From NCBI GenBank assembly GCA_019635735.1, contig JAHBYX010000003.1, positions 62,001 through 126,000 of the forward strand: a stretch of DNA of 64,000 nucleotides, in the 5' to 3' direction. The DNA comes from Mesorhizobium sp. (GTDB lineage Bacteria; Pseudomonadota; Alphaproteobacteria; Rhizobiales; Rhizobiaceae). Shown here piece after piece: positions 36,342 through 46,256 of this stretch (positions within the stretch are counted from its first letter, which is position 1; each line of letters begins with the position of its first letter). Under the pieces are notes generated by a model, which was not told the DNA's origin, ran no database searches, and worked only from the letters and a program-made list of their open reading frames with translations. A program made the position numbers and the translations under genes.

Positions 36342-38287
36342 CAGCGGTCTTTACGCGGCTTTCCCTGACCGGGCGGGCGGGAGGTCGGCGAGCGCAAACG
36401 GCCCTCGCGCTTTTCGCCGGACGCGAGTCCTGACTCGGCCTTCTTGCCCTGCGGTCGTGCCCCCGGCGCCATCCACACATTGGCGCTGCGGGCCTTCGGC
36501 GGCTCGAACGGCTTTTCCGTTCGGCCGCCCGGCTTGCCAAACGATTTACCCCGCGGCTTGTCACCGCCCTTGGAGTCGAAGCGCGGACGGTCCGGCCTGG
36601 TGCCCAGACGGCCGAGCACGTCCTCGCGATGCTCGTCGCGCGAGCGCTTGCGATTCTTGATCAGGCCGCCTTCGCCGGGCTCGACGCGCCGTTCGCGGCG
36701 CGGCACGGTCGGCTCGGGGCCCGCCTCGCGTGAGCGGACGACCGGCTTGTTCGAGAATTCGTTGACGATGGGCGCTTCGAAATTGGCGCCTGATTCAGCG
36801 ATCAGACGATCGCCCAACTGGTCGCGCAGGGCCTTGCCCTTCAATTCCTGGACGGCACCTTCGGCCAGCTCGCCGAGCTGGAACGGACCGTAGGAGATGC
36901 GGATCAGTCGCGAGACGTCGAGGCCGAGCGCGCCGAGCACGTTCTTGACCTCGCGGTTCTTGCCTTCGCGCAGGCCGATCGTCAGCCAGGCGTTTGAGCC
37001 CTGCTCGCGGTCGAGCGAGGCCTCGATCGACCCGTAGAAGACGCCGTCGACCGCGATGCCGTCCTTCAGTCCGGCCAGCGCCTTCTCGTCGACCCTCCCA
37101 TGGACGCGGGCGCGGTAACGCCGCAGCCAGCCGGTGGCCGGAAGTTCGAGCACCCGCGCCAGCCCGCCATCATTGGTGAGCAGCAGCAGGCCTTCGGTGT
37201 TGATGTCGAGCCGGCCAATTGTGACCAGCCGAGGCAACCCCTCCGGAAGCACGTCGAAGATGGTCTTGCGGCCTTCGGGATCGCGGTTGGTGGTCACCAG
37301 CCCGCCGGGCTTGTGGAACAGGAAGAGGCGGGTCCGCTCGATCGCCGGGATCAGTTCGTTGTCGACATAGATGACGTCATCCGGGCCGACATTGACGGCG
37401 GGCGAAGACAGCACCCTGCCGTTCACCTTGACGCGGCCGGCCGCGATCATCTCTTCGGCGTCGCGGCGCGACGAGATGCCCGCGCGGGCGAGACGTTTGG
37501 CGATCCGCTCGCCCTCCTCGGGTGCGGCCTCGTCGCGAACGGGGCGCGCTTCGAACGGCCTGGACCGCCCGCCGGGGCGCGGAGCGTCGCCATCGGGACG
37601 CTTGCGGAACGGACGGTCGCCGTCCGGCTTGCGGAACGGCTTGTCGCCGTCGGCGCGCGGACGGTAGGCGCGCTTCGGCGCGTCCGTGCCAGCAGCAGCC
37701 GCGTCGTCGCGGCGCGGGCGATATTCGCGTTTTTCGCCGGCCTCGGCCGGCTTGCGGAACGGGCGGTCGCCGTCCGGCCTGCGATAGGGCTTGTCGCCTT
37801 CGGCGCGCGGACGATACTCGCGTTTCGGCGCCTCGGTGCCAGCGGCCGCCGCATCGTCGCGGCGCGCACGATACTCGCGCTTCTCTCCCGGTTCCGCCGG
37901 CTTGCGGAAGGGTCTGTCGCCGTCAGGCTTGCGGTAGGGCTTGTCGCCGGACTTGCTGGCGAAGGGACGTTCGCCCGGGCTCGACTTGCGGAACGGGCGT
38001 GCCTCGGCTCGCGCTGGCTTTTCGGCGCGGTCTTCGCGCGGCTTAAAGGCTCTCTTGGGCGTATCGGAGGATGCGGTGGCGGCGTCGCGGCGCGGGCGGA
38101 ACTCACGCTTCTCGGCCGAGGCGTCGGCCGGACGCGGGGTGCGCTCGGTCCGATAGGTGGTCGGCCTGTCGCCCTTCTTGGCAGCAGGCTTGCCGAATTT
38201 CGGCTTGCCGCCGCCGGGGCCCCGTGCACCGGGCCCGCTTCCGCTGCGGCCGCGGTTTCCCGGAGTTTTCTTTCGATCGTCGCTCAT
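36341..38287 (-). CDS. rluB: rRNA pseudouridine synthase RluB with a long repeat-bearing N-terminal extension
   Basis: 648 residues. The enzyme part is about 258-500: an S4 domain (RIAKRLARAGISSRRDAEEM) and a RsuA/RluB catalytic domain with the active Asp361 in GRLDINTEGLLLL. It modifies 23S rRNA in E. coli. The first 250 residues are Arg/Lys/Asp/Pro-rich and disordered, and include a 50-residue unit repeated twice in full plus partly. A second basic, Arg/Lys-rich tail covers about 505-648. Such extensions are known in alphaproteobacterial RluB and probably bind RNA. Confidence 0.93.
   Translation of the reverse strand: MSDDRKKTPGNRGRSGSGPGARGPGGGKPKFGKPAAKKGDRPTTYRTERTPRPADASAEKREFRPRRDAATASSDTPKRAFKPREDRAEKPARAEARPFRKSSPGERPFASKSGDKPYRKPDGDRPFRKPAEPGEKREYRARRDDAAAAGTEAPKREYRPRAEGDKPYRRPDGDRPFRKPAEAGEKREYRPRRDDAAAAGTDAPKRAYRPRADGDKPFRKPDGDRPFRKRPDGDAPRPGGRSRPFEARPVRDEAAPEEGERIAKRLARAGISSRRDAEEMIAAGRVKVNGRVLSSPAVNVGPDDVIYVDNELIPAIERTRLFLFHKPGGLVTTNRDPEGRKTIFDVLPEGLPRLVTIGRLDINTEGLLLLTNDGGLARVLELPATGWLRRYRARVHGRVDEKALAGLKDGIAVDGVFYGSIEASLDREQGSNAWLTIGLREGKNREVKNVLGALGLDVSRLIRISYGPFQLGELAEGAVQELKGKALRDQLGDRLIAESGANFEAPIVNEFSNKPVVRSREAGPEPTVPRRERRVEPGEGGLIKNRKRSRDEHREDVLGRLGTRPDRPRFDSKGGDKPRGKSFGKPGGRTEKPFEPPKARSANVWMAPGARPQGKKAESGLASGEKREGRLRSPTSRPPGQGKPRKDR
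37601..37948 (-). repeat. 150-base tandem repeat within rluB
   Basis: Residues 114-163 and 164-213 of RluB are two near-identical 50-residue units beginning GDKPYR; a third copy starts at residue 214 and breaks off at about 229. A diverged copy of the second half of the unit (EKREFRPRRDAA) lies earlier, at about residues 59-86. The DNA period is 150 bases in frame, so copy number can change without frameshift. Confidence 0.85.
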
Positions 38288-38356
38288 GTGGTCTTTGCCT
38301 CTCGGGGCGGGTAACTATCAGGTGCGCCGTTTTCGCGCGAGGGATTTCAAGGACAG

Positions 38357-38809
38357 ATGCACGTTTCGCGACGCGATTTCATGGCCGAGGCGCTCGTTGA
38401 AGCCCGCGCCGCCGCATCGCGCGGCGAAGTTCCCGTCGGCGCGGTCGTCGTTCGCGACGGGGCGGTCCTGTCGAAGGCGGGAAACCGCACCCGTGAGCTC
38501 AACGACCCGACGGCGCATGCCGAAATCCTGGCGATCCGCCAGGCCTGCGAAGCCATCGGCAGCGAGCGGCTGACCGGCGCCGACCTCTACGTGACGCTGG
38601 AGCCCTGCGCGATGTGCGCGGCGGCGATTTCGTTCGCGCGGCTGCGTCGGCTTTATTATGGCACCGCCGATCCAAAGGGCGGCGCCGTGGCAAGCGGCGG
38701 GCGGTTCTTCACCCAGCCGACATGCCACCATGTGCCCGAAGTCTATGACGGAATAGCGGAAGCCGAAGCGGCCGAGCTTCTGAAGGGCTTTTTTCTCGAC
38801 AGACGCTGA
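38357..38809 (+). CDS. tadA: tRNA adenosine(34) deaminase
   Basis: 150 residues. Zinc-dependent deaminase motifs are PTAHAEILA (His54, Glu56) and EPCAMCAAA (Cys84, Cys87). MAEALVEARAAASRGEVPVGAVVV is the typical N-terminal region, so a start at the second ATG (residue 9) is possible. It converts A34 to inosine in the arginine tRNA anticodon. It is divergent from rluB, 69 bases away. Confidence 0.93.
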   Translation: MHVSRRDFMAEALVEARAAASRGEVPVGAVVVRDGAVLSKAGNRTRELNDPTAHAEILAIRQACEAIGSERLTGADLYVTLEPCAMCAAAISFARLRRLYYGTADPKGGAVASGGRFFTQPTCHHVPEVYDGIAEAEAAELLKGFFLDRR

Positions 38810-38822
38810 CCTCGGCGGCCGA

Positions 38823-39506
38823 TCACCAGGGAAGCCAGGAGGACCAGCCGGTGCCCTTCTTGGTGTGGCCGGCCTTGCGGCGCTTTTCCTTCTTCCACTC
38901 GTCCTCGCCGACATCGTCGGTGGGCGCCGTGGCCGCCGGGGCGCGGTATTCCAGCGGCGGCTCGCTGAGATAGCGGCGCTCCGTCGGGCTGCCCTGCTTG
39001 TTCATCGCCAGGCGTTCGTTGAACTCCTTGCGCTGACCTTCGACCGAGATCGGCGAGCCGTCGGGATTGACCTCGTTGCCGCGCGCATCGCGATAGACGC
39101 GGCGGGTCTCCTGCGGCATGTCGACTTCGGGTTCGAAGCCGAGTTCGTCGCGTTTCTTGGTCGCGTCGTCGCGGATGCGGGCAAGGCGGGCCTCGGGCGA
39201 TTCGGGCCATGCGCCGCCGGCCGAGGCGGTGACGATGTTGTCCTGGGGTGCGGGAAGCGCCGCATTCTTAGGACCGGCCGGCTTCACCAGCTCCGGACGG
39301 GGCTTGTAGTCGATCTGCGCCTTTTTCTCCGGCGCGAGCGAGAACATGCCGGTCACGTCTTCAATCAGCTGGGTGTCGGCGGGCTTGCCGGTGCCGTAGG
39401 TCGGCGCCATGCCCATGCATCCCGACAGCGCAACAGCCGATATCGCCACGACGGCGCCGGCGGAAATCCTGCGGGTCATGCCGGCGTGCTCGATTGTCAT
39501 CTTCAT
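38823..39506 (-). CDS. Probable lipoprotein of unknown function
   Basis: About 227 residues. The lipobox is AVALSGC after MTRRISAGAVVAI, so it is probably anchored to the outer or inner membrane. The rest is charged and Pro-rich with no known domain (PADTQLIEDVTGMFSLAPEKK, RPELVKPAGP, a basic EWKKEKRRKAGHTKKGTG near the end). Start uncertain: ATGs lie at 39521, 39506, 39500 and 39479, the last one giving a 20-residue signal peptide. It follows ileS on the same strand after a strong hairpin. Confidence 0.75.
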   Translation of the reverse strand: MKMTIEHAGMTRRISAGAVVAISAVALSGCMGMAPTYGTGKPADTQLIEDVTGMFSLAPEKKAQIDYKPRPELVKPAGPKNAALPAPQDNIVTASAGGAWPESPEARLARIRDDATKKRDELGFEPEVDMPQETRRVYRDARGNEVNPDGSPISVEGQRKEFNERLAMNKQGSPTERRYLSEPPLEYRAPAATAPTDDVGEDEWKKEKRRKAGHTKKGTGWSSWLPW

Positions 39507-39635
39507 CTTCGTCCGCTTCATCCTGTTCGGTCGGCAATCCGGGCGCGGCCTATGCCTAGCACACCGATACGCATCCCGATCCGGCGAAAAGATGGCGCCG
39601 GGACATCGGGACTGTTTATCCCATGGCATTGTCGA

Positions 39636-39673
39636 GGGCAACGACCGGACGTTGCCGTCCGGTCACATTGCCC
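39636..39673 (-). terminator. Long hairpin after ileS, possible terminator without a U-tract
   Basis: GGGCAA and GACCGGAC pair with GTCCGGTC and TTGCCC around a 6-base loop, with one small bulge, giving about 14 paired bases. It starts 19 bases past the ileS stop at 39692, before the lipoprotein gene. No T-run follows on the minus strand, so it may stabilise the message end or pause rather than stop transcription. Confidence 0.4.
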
Positions 39674-39691
39674 TGCAAATGCGAACAATCG

Positions 39692-42688
39692 CTAAAGACG
39701 GCCCAGTGTCCGCAGCTCGCGAAGTGCCGCCGCGTCACGCGCCGACACGTCCGGGAACTCCGGATCGGAGCCGACATCCTCCGTATAGCGCCACGAGCGC
39801 GCGCATTTCGTGCCCGGCGCGGGCGCGAAGACCACGGCCACGCCCTTCACCTCGTCGAGGCGGAAGGCATCCGGCGGCCCGTCCCCCGCCACGACCGAAA
39901 TGGCGCTGGTGATCGCCACCTCGGCCATGTCGACGTCCGCGACGGCGTCCGCGAGTTCGGCATCGGCGATGAACACGCGCGGGGCCGCTTCCAGCGACGA
40001 ACCGATCGTCTTCTTGGCCCGCTCCAGCTCCAGCGCGCCGGTGACGACGCGGCGCACCGTGCGTACCTTGCGCCACTTCTCGGCCAGCGCCTCGTCGCGC
40101 CAGGCCGACGGCACCTTCGGGAACTGCGTCAGGTGCACCGAACGGTCGTCGGCGTGGAGTTCGAGCCAGGCTTCCTCGGTGGTGAAGGGCAGCAGCGGCG
40201 CCAGCCATTTCACCACGCAATCGAAGATATGACGGACTACGACCACCGAGGCCTTGCGGCGCACGCTCGACGGCGCGTCGCAGTAGAGCGCGTCCTTCCG
40301 CACGTCGAAATAGAAAGCCGATAGGTCGACGACCATGAAGTCGAGCAGCGACTTGGCGATACGCTTGAAGTCGAACGCGTCGTAGCCCTTGCGCACCAGC
40401 TCGTCGAGCTCGGCCAGCCGATGCAGCATCAGCCGCTCCAGTTCCGGCATGTCGGAGAGTGCCACCTCCTCGCCCTGGTCATGCGCGAGCGTGCCCAGCA
40501 TCCAGCGGATCGTGTTCCTCAGCTTGCGGTAGGCGTCGATATTGGTCTGCAGGATGGTCTTGCCGAGCCGCTGGTCCTCCCAGTAGTCGGTGGTGGCGAC
40601 CCACAGGCGCAGAATGTCGGCGCCCGACTGTTTCATCACGTCCTGCGGCACGACCGTGTTGCCGAGCGACTTCGACATCTTGCGGCCTTCCTCGTCCATG
40701 GTAAAGCCATGGGTGATGACCGTGTCGTAGGGCGCGCGGCCGCGCGTGCCGCAGGCTTCGAGCAGCGACGAATGGAACCAGCCGCGATGCTGGTCGGAGC
40801 CTTCGAGATAGACGTCTGCCGGCCATTTGAGATCCGGCCGGTCCTCCAGCGTGAAGGTGTGGGTCGAGCCCGAGTCGAACCAGACGTCGAGGATGTCCTT
40901 GACCATCGTCCACGGTTCGTTGGCGCGGCTGCCCAGGAAGCGCTCGCGCGCGCCCTCGGCGAACCAGGCGTCCGCGCCTTCTTTCTCGAAGGCGTCGAGG
41001 ATGCGGGCATTGACCGCGTCGTCCTTGAGCACGTTGCCGTCCTCGTCGGCGAAGACGCAGATCGGCACGCCCCAGGCGCGCTGGCGCGACAGCACCCAGT
41101 CCGGCCGCTCCTCGATCATGGCGCGCAGTCGCGTCTGTCCCTGCGCCGGCACGAAGCGGGTGGCGTCGATGGCCGCGAGCGCGCGGGTGCGCAGGGTCGT
41201 GCCGTCGCCGAGCGGCAGGTCCATGTGGACGAACCACTGCGGCGTGTTGCGGAAGATGACCGGCTTCTTCGAGCGCCACGAATGCGGATACTGGTGCTTC
41301 AGCCGCCCCCGCGCGAACAGCATGCCGCGCTCGATCAGCGCGTCGATGACGACCTTGTTGGCATCGCCCTTCTTGCCATTGTCATCGATGACGCGCGCCG
41401 CCCCGCCCTCGCGGTCCGGCCCGAAGCCCGGCGCGTCCTTGGTGAAGAAGCCGGCGTCGTCGACGGTGAAAGGGATCGCCGTGTCGATGCCGCGCTGCCG
41501 CAGCTCAGGCGCCGCATCCATCCAGGCGTCGAAGTCCTCGCGGCCATGGCCGGGCGCAGTGTGGACGAACCCGGTCCCGGCGTCGTCGGTGACGTGATCG
41601 CCGGGGAGGAGCGGGACTGTAAACTCATAGCCGCCGCCGAAGCCCCTGAGGGGATGCGCCAGCGTCAACGCCGCCAGTTCATCCGCGGTGACGCCGCGCA
41701 GCTTCGTAAACTGCAGCTTGGCCTTCGCGAACGACTCCTCCGCCAGCTTGTCGGCGAAGATCAGCTTCTCGCCCGCCTGCGGACCGAATTCGTTCTCCGC
41801 GGCGGTGACCTCGAACAGGCCATACTCGATGCGGGGTGAGAACGAGACCGCTCGGTTGCCTGGCATGGTCCAGGGCGTGGTGGTCCAGATTACGACGCTT
41901 GATTCTCGCAGCTCTTTTTTCCTGGCAAGATCCTCGGCTGCGAGCGAGCTGAGGTCAGCGTCGGAAACCCATCGAGCACCCGTACCAATCCCGGCGAAAG
42001 TGACCGGAAACTTCACCCAGACCGTATCGCTCTCGTAGTCCGCGTACTCGACCTCCGCCTCGGCCAGCGCCGTCCTCTCCACCACACTCCACATCACCGG
42101 CTTCGAGCCGCGATAGAGCTGTCCGCTCATCGCGAACTTGAGCAGTTCGCCCGCGATCCGCGACTCCGCGTGAAAGTTCATCGTCGTGTACGGATTGTCG
42201 AAATCGCCCACCACGCCCAGCCGCTGGAACTCGCCGCCCTGCACGGCGATCCACTTCTCGGCATAGGCGCGGCATTCCTGGCGGAACTCGACCATCGCGG
42301 CCGGGTCCTTCAGGTCGGGCTTCTGCTTGCCCTTCGAGCGGTAGTTCTCCTCCTCGATCTTCCACTCGATCGGCAGGCCGTGGCAGTCCCAGCCCGGCAC
42401 GTAGTTGCTATCGAACCCGCGCATCTGGAACGAGCGCGTGATGATGTCCTTGAGGATCTTGTTCAGCGCGTGGCCGATATGGATGTTGCCGTTGGCATAG
42501 GGCGGACCGTCGTGAAGCACGTATTTCGGCCGCCCGGCCGCGTCCTTCCGCAATAACTTGTAGAGACCCATCTCCTGCCAGCGGGCGACGATCGCCGGCT
42601 CCTTCTCAGGCAGGCCGGCGCGCATCGGGAAATCCGTCTGAGGCAGATAGAGCGTGGTCGAATAGTCGATCTTGGTGTCGGTCATCAT
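39692..42688 (-). CDS. ileS: Isoleucyl-tRNA synthetase
   Basis: 998 residues, the long bacterial form. Class I signatures are [11 protein letters not shown] (HIGH at 70-73) and [11 protein letters not shown]; the editing (CP1) domain lies between, with [11 protein letters not shown]. The C-terminus ends after the anticodon-binding domain and has no visible CxxC zinc finger, which separates it from the E. coli type. Start is one of two adjacent ATGs (42688 or 42685). It is downstream of ribF on the same strand. Confidence 0.97.
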   Translation of the reverse strand: MMTDTKIDYSTTLYLPQTDFPMRAGLPEKEPAIVARWQEMGLYKLLRKDAAGRPKYVLHDGPPYANGNIHIGHALNKILKDIITRSFQMRGFDSNYVPGWDCHGLPIEWKIEEENYRSKGKQKPDLKDPAAMVEFRQECRAYAEKWIAVQGGEFQRLGVVGDFDNPYTTMNFHAESRIAGELLKFAMSGQLYRGSKPVMWSVVERTALAEAEVEYADYESDTVWVKFPVTFAGIGTGARWVSDADLSSLAAEDLARKKELRESSVVIWTTTPWTMPGNRAVSFSPRIEYGLFEVTAAENEFGPQAGEKLIFADKLAEESFAKAKLQFTKLRGVTADELAALTLAHPLRGFGGGYEFTVPLLPGDHVTDDAGTGFVHTAPGHGREDFDAWMDAAPELRQRGIDTAIPFTVDDAGFFTKDAPGFGPDREGGAARVIDDNGKKGDANKVVIDALIERGMLFARGRLKHQYPHSWRSKKPVIFRNTPQWFVHMDLPLGDGTTLRTRALAAIDATRFVPAQGQTRLRAMIEERPDWVLSRQRAWGVPICVFADEDGNVLKDDAVNARILDAFEKEGADAWFAEGARERFLGSRANEPWTMVKDILDVWFDSGSTHTFTLEDRPDLKWPADVYLEGSDQHRGWFHSSLLEACGTRGRAPYDTVITHGFTMDEEGRKMSKSLGNTVVPQDVMKQSGADILRLWVATTDYWEDQRLGKTILQTNIDAYRKLRNTIRWMLGTLAHDQGEEVALSDMPELERLMLHRLAELDELVRKGYDAFDFKRIAKSLLDFMVVDLSAFYFDVRKDALYCDAPSSVRRKASVVVVRHIFDCVVKWLAPLLPFTTEEAWLELHADDRSVHLTQFPKVPSAWRDEALAEKWRKVRTVRRVVTGALELERAKKTIGSSLEAAPRVFIADAELADAVADVDMAEVAITSAISVVAGDGPPDAFRLDEVKGVAVVFAPAPGTKCARSWRYTEDVGSDPEFPDVSARDAAALRELRTLGRL

Positions 42689-42909
42689 CGGTCGTCAGGT
42701 TTCGCCCGGAGGCGTGGGAGCGCGCGGGCAGGCCAATATCACGGATGGAAAGACGCGCAAATGCGCGGGAGAAACCCGGACCGTCGGCAGCCGATCAGGC
42801 CGGCCGGACGGCCGGGCCGATAATTCGTATGGCGCGGATGGAGTAGCGCGAGGTCATGGACGGCTCTCTATCGCAGGAAACGCCCGGACGGAAGGGGCGA
42901 TTGCAGCCT

Positions 42910-43890
42910 TCAGAACGCGACCAGGGAATCCAGCGGCCCCAGCGGCCTGACGCCGGCCAGCAGGGTCCGCGCTTCCTCTTCATCGCGCTTCATCTGGACG
43001 ACGAGGTCGTCGAGCGAGGCGAACTTCTCCTCGCCGCGCAGAAAGCCGAAGAAGGATACGGTGCAGGTCTGGCCGTAGAGATCGCCTGAAAAGTCGAAGA
43101 CGAAGGTCTCGAGCAGCGGCGCGCCGGCATCATCGACCGTCGGCCGGCGGCCGAAGCTCGCGACGCCGTCGTGGAGCGTTCCGGACGCATCGCGCAGGCG
43201 CACCGCGTAGATGCCGTGCCTCAGACCATTGTCGTCCGCGAGCGCCTTGTTGGCGGTCGGATAGCCGAGCGTCCGGCCCAACTGCTTGCCGCGGGAAACC
43301 ACGCCTTCGACCGTGTAGCGATAGCCGAGAAGCCCGGCCGATTGGGCGACGTCGCCCTTGCACAGCAGTTCGCGGATGCGGCTCGACGAGATCACCTCCG
43401 CGCCCTCGTCGCGGAAGGCGTCGAGCAGCGAGACCTGGAACCCCTTTGCGCGCCCCGCCTCCATCAGAAAGGCCGGGCCGCCCTTGCGATCCTTGCCGAA
43501 ATGGAAGTCGAAGCCGGTGACGACGTGGCGGATGCCCAGGCCCTCGATCAGGATACGGTCGACGAACTCCTCCGCCGATTGCGCTGCGAAACCGGCGGTG
43601 AAAGGCAGTTCCACCACCGCGTCGAAGCCGAGCGCCTCGATCAGCCTCGCCTTCAGATCTGCCGGGGTCAGCCGGAACAGCGGCGCGTCCGGCCGGAAAA
43701 ACTGGCGCGGATGCGGCTCGAAGGTCAGCGCGAGCGCCGGCGCGCCGATCGCCCGCGCCTCGTCGAGAGCGCGGCTCAGAACGACCTGGTGGCCGCGATG
43801 GACACCGTCGAAATTGCCGATCGCGACGACGCCGCCCTGCAGGCGCTCCGGAAACCTGGACAGGTCCGCTATGCGCGCGAACTCCGGCAT
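42910..43890 (-). CDS. ribF: Bifunctional riboflavin kinase / FAD synthetase
   Basis: 326 residues. The N-terminal adenylyltransferase has GNFDGVHRGHQVVLS and TFEPHPRQFF, with HVVTGFDFHFGKDRKG; the C-terminal flavokinase begins VSRGKQLGRTLGYPTANKAL with the PTAN motif. It makes FMN and FAD from riboflavin. The gene begins 4 bases after the HAD gene stop, and a 221-base gap leads on to ileS, a conserved Rhizobiales order. Confidence 0.96.
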   Translation of the reverse strand: MPEFARIADLSRFPERLQGGVVAIGNFDGVHRGHQVVLSRALDEARAIGAPALALTFEPHPRQFFRPDAPLFRLTPADLKARLIEALGFDAVVELPFTAGFAAQSAEEFVDRILIEGLGIRHVVTGFDFHFGKDRKGGPAFLMEAGRAKGFQVSLLDAFRDEGAEVISSSRIRELLCKGDVAQSAGLLGYRYTVEGVVSRGKQLGRTLGYPTANKALADDNGLRHGIYAVRLRDASGTLHDGVASFGRRPTVDDAGAPLLETFVFDFSGDLYGQTCTVSFFGFLRGEEKFASLDDLVVQMKRDEEEARTLLAGVRPLGPLDSLVAF

Positions 43891-43894
43891 CGCG

Positions 43895-44755
43895 TCAGCG
43901 CAGCCTCGGGATCACGGCCACCGGATGGTGACCATGCTTTTCCAGGAACGCCGCCAGCAGCGCCGGATCCGGCTCCAGCGTCTCGCCATATTCGCGCGCG
44001 TGGATGCCGCCGGTGACGTAGAGGATGTCGATGCCGTTCTGCTCGGCGCCCTTGACGTCGGTCAGCACGCCGTCGCCGATCGCCAGCGCCTCCTTCTCGG
44101 TCACAGGCCGGCCCAGGACCTCGGCCGCAGCCTCAAGGGCGGCCACGTAGATCGGACGATGCGGCTTTCCGGCGATCTGGGTGCGGCCACCGAGCTGCGC
44201 ATAGTCACGCGCCAGCGCCCCGGCGCACCAGATCAGGCGATCGCCTTTTTCCACCACGATATCCGGGTTGGCGCAGATGAAGGGAAGGTTCCGCGCGCGC
44301 AGCCGCCGCAGGATCTCGGCATAGTCATCGGGCGTCTCGACGTCGTCGTCGAACAGGCCGGTGCAGACGACGGTCGAGGCCTCGAATTCCTCGACGATAT
44401 CCACGTCAAGCCCGTCGTAGATCGAAAGATCGCGCTCCGGACCGAGATGAAAGACCCTGCGTGCGCCGACCTTGATCAGGTCCCGCGTCACGTCGCCCGA
44501 GGTGACGATCCGGTCGTAGGCTTCGCGCGGGACGCCGAGAACATCGAGCTGTGCCTGCACCTCGGCGCGCGGGCGCGGCGCATTGGTGATCAGCACCACG
44601 GCAACTCCCCGCGCACGCGCGGCGGCCAGCGCCCGGGAGGCATCCGAAAAGGCACGCACGCCATTGTGGACGACGCCCCAGACGTCGGAGAGGATCACGC
44701 CATAGCGTCCCTCGATCTCCTGGAGCGAGTCGATCCTGTCCGCGTGATGGGCCAT
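43895..44755 (-). CDS. HAD-superfamily class IIA hydrolase (TIGR01459 family)
   Basis: 286 residues from the ATG at 44755, with CGGAGG 4 bases upstream. Motif I is LSDVWGVVHNG, motif II VVLITNAPRP, motif III KPHRPIY and motif IV AIGDGVLTDVKGA. The second position of the motif I pair is Trp, not Asp, a feature of this NagD-like subgroup. It should dephosphorylate a small sugar- or nucleotide-type phosphate; the substrate is unknown. It is the first gene of the HAD-ribF-ileS row. Confidence 0.88.
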   Translation of the reverse strand: MAHHADRIDSLQEIEGRYGVILSDVWGVVHNGVRAFSDASRALAAARARGVAVVLITNAPRPRAEVQAQLDVLGVPREAYDRIVTSGDVTRDLIKVGARRVFHLGPERDLSIYDGLDVDIVEEFEASTVVCTGLFDDDVETPDDYAEILRRLRARNLPFICANPDIVVEKGDRLIWCAGALARDYAQLGGRTQIAGKPHRPIYVAALEAAAEVLGRPVTEKEALAIGDGVLTDVKGAEQNGIDILYVTGGIHAREYGETLEPDPALLAAFLEKHGHHPVAVIPRLR

Positions 44756-44935
44756 CGAGCCTCCGGATAGCGAGATTTGGCGCCGCAACAAGCGGCCGCA
44801 GCGGGATTAACCGAACCGGTTCACCCTGTCACCAGCTTTCGCTTAACAGGAAAGCGGCCGCATGCGACATACCCGCTGCCGGCAAAGAGCCGGCGTCGCG
44901 CGGCCGCGAGACGATCGGGAGAGAGCCGGAGAGAC

Positions 44936-46120
44936 GTGAACCTGCTGAAATTGCCATTCGCAGTCGCCGCGGCGGTGCTCATTCTCGGCGCCGGGTTTGC
45001 CCTCGTCGGCACCGGCCAGACGCCATTGTCGTTTCTGGTCGTGGTATCGCTGGCGCTCGCCGCAGGCGCCTCGGCGCTGGCGGGATATCTGCTTTTCAAG
45101 GTGGAGCGGATGCGGGGCGATATCGATCGGCTCGCGCGCACTCTCGATGGTGCCCTCAAGGATCTTGCCGCCGGAAACGAACGCAATTCGCTGACGCTTG
45201 GAGCTCTCACTGGAACGATCGACCGGCAGATCGGCGGCATGCTCGAGCGGATCGAGACCGCCGCGCGGCCGGAGATTGCGGCGGCTTCGCCCGCGAGCGG
45301 CGGGAGCGACGGTGCATCGCAGGACGCAGGCGGCCGCAAGGCGCCGCAGAAGACCGATGCCGGCGAGAGGCTTCCCGCCGGCTGGGCCGACCGGGAAATC
45401 GAGCTCAGCCTCGAGCCGATCGTATCGGTTTCGCAAGGCGCCGCCGCCGCGTTCGAAGTTCACGCCCACATTCTCCTCGAGGACGGGTCGGAGCGGGTCG
45501 TCAGGCGATTGTCGGAGGCGGCCAATCCGTCGGACCTCTGTGCCTTCGAGCTCGCGGTCGTCAAAGCCGCGATCCATGCGAGCCGCCGCAAGCTGGCCGC
45601 CGACGCGAGGCTGCCGCTACACGTTGCCGTTTCGGCGGCGCTGCTCGGCAACGAAGCCGCCGTCGGCGAACTCTGCGGTCTGCTCGATCTTCACTCGGGA
45701 CTGGCGAGGGGCCTGGTCTTCTCGGTTCCCGCCGAGCAGTTTGCCACGAAGGACAATGCGGTTCGGCACGGCATCGTGCGGCTGACGATTTCGGGCGCAG
45801 TATTGGCGGCGGAAGGCTGGCCGCGCGAGGACGACGCGCTCGAACGCCTGAAACTGCAAGGCGTGCGCATCGTCAAGCTCTCGGCCGACCGCCTGCTTGA
45901 TCGCGAGCGCACGCGGCGAAAATCCCCATCCGGGACGGACCTCGCTGAACTCATCGACAGGTCGAACATGGCGATCGTCGCTGTCGATGTAGCCTCCGAC
46001 GAAGACGCCGTCGCGCTTCTCGATCTGGGCGTGGATCTGATGCGAGGGGAGCGGTTCTCGCCGCCGCGCAAGCTGAAACCGTCGGCGAAAAGCACCTCCG
46101 CCATCTACGCCGGGGCATGA
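44936..46120 (+). CDS. Membrane protein with a degenerate EAL-like domain
   Basis: 394 residues from GTG at 44936, with GGAGA 5 bases upstream. Two membrane helices near the N-terminus (about 5-26 and 30-52), a coiled-coil (VERMRGDIDRLARTLDGAL), an Ala/Gly-rich linker, and from about 155 an EAL-like domain. The motif residues are gone: EAL reads EVH in AAFEVHAHIL, DDFGTG is replaced by EGWPRED, KID by KLSADR, and the IAEGVE glutamate by AVDVASD. It should be unable to cleave cyclic di-GMP but might bind it or serve as a scaffold. It stands 136 bases before the TadG-like pair. Confidence 0.75.
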   Translation: MNLLKLPFAVAAAVLILGAGFALVGTGQTPLSFLVVVSLALAAGASALAGYLLFKVERMRGDIDRLARTLDGALKDLAAGNERNSLTLGALTGTIDRQIGGMLERIETAARPEIAAASPASGGSDGASQDAGGRKAPQKTDAGERLPAGWADREIELSLEPIVSVSQGAAAAFEVHAHILLEDGSERVVRRLSEAANPSDLCAFELAVVKAAIHASRRKLAADARLPLHVAVSAALLGNEAAVGELCGLLDLHSGLARGLVFSVPAEQFATKDNAVRHGIVRLTISGAVLAAEGWPREDDALERLKLQGVRIVKLSADRLLDRERTRRKSPSGTDLAELIDRSNMAIVAVDVASDEDAVALLDLGVDLMRGERFSPPRKLKPSAKSTSAIYAGA

Positions 46121-46256
46121 CCGGCGCCGCTCGGCGGCATGGTTAATGCCCGATCAAGCCATATGCGGAATTCTGCTCGATCAAAGGAACCGGAAATTAG
46201 TGCGTTTCTGCGATCCTGAACGGCATGGAAGAATTTGCCGTGGGGGCAGGATTTCG

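Noticed and set aside
40421..41839. A 472-residue plus-strand frame inside ileS
   Set aside because: Antisense to ileS, which carries all motifs; no start signal.
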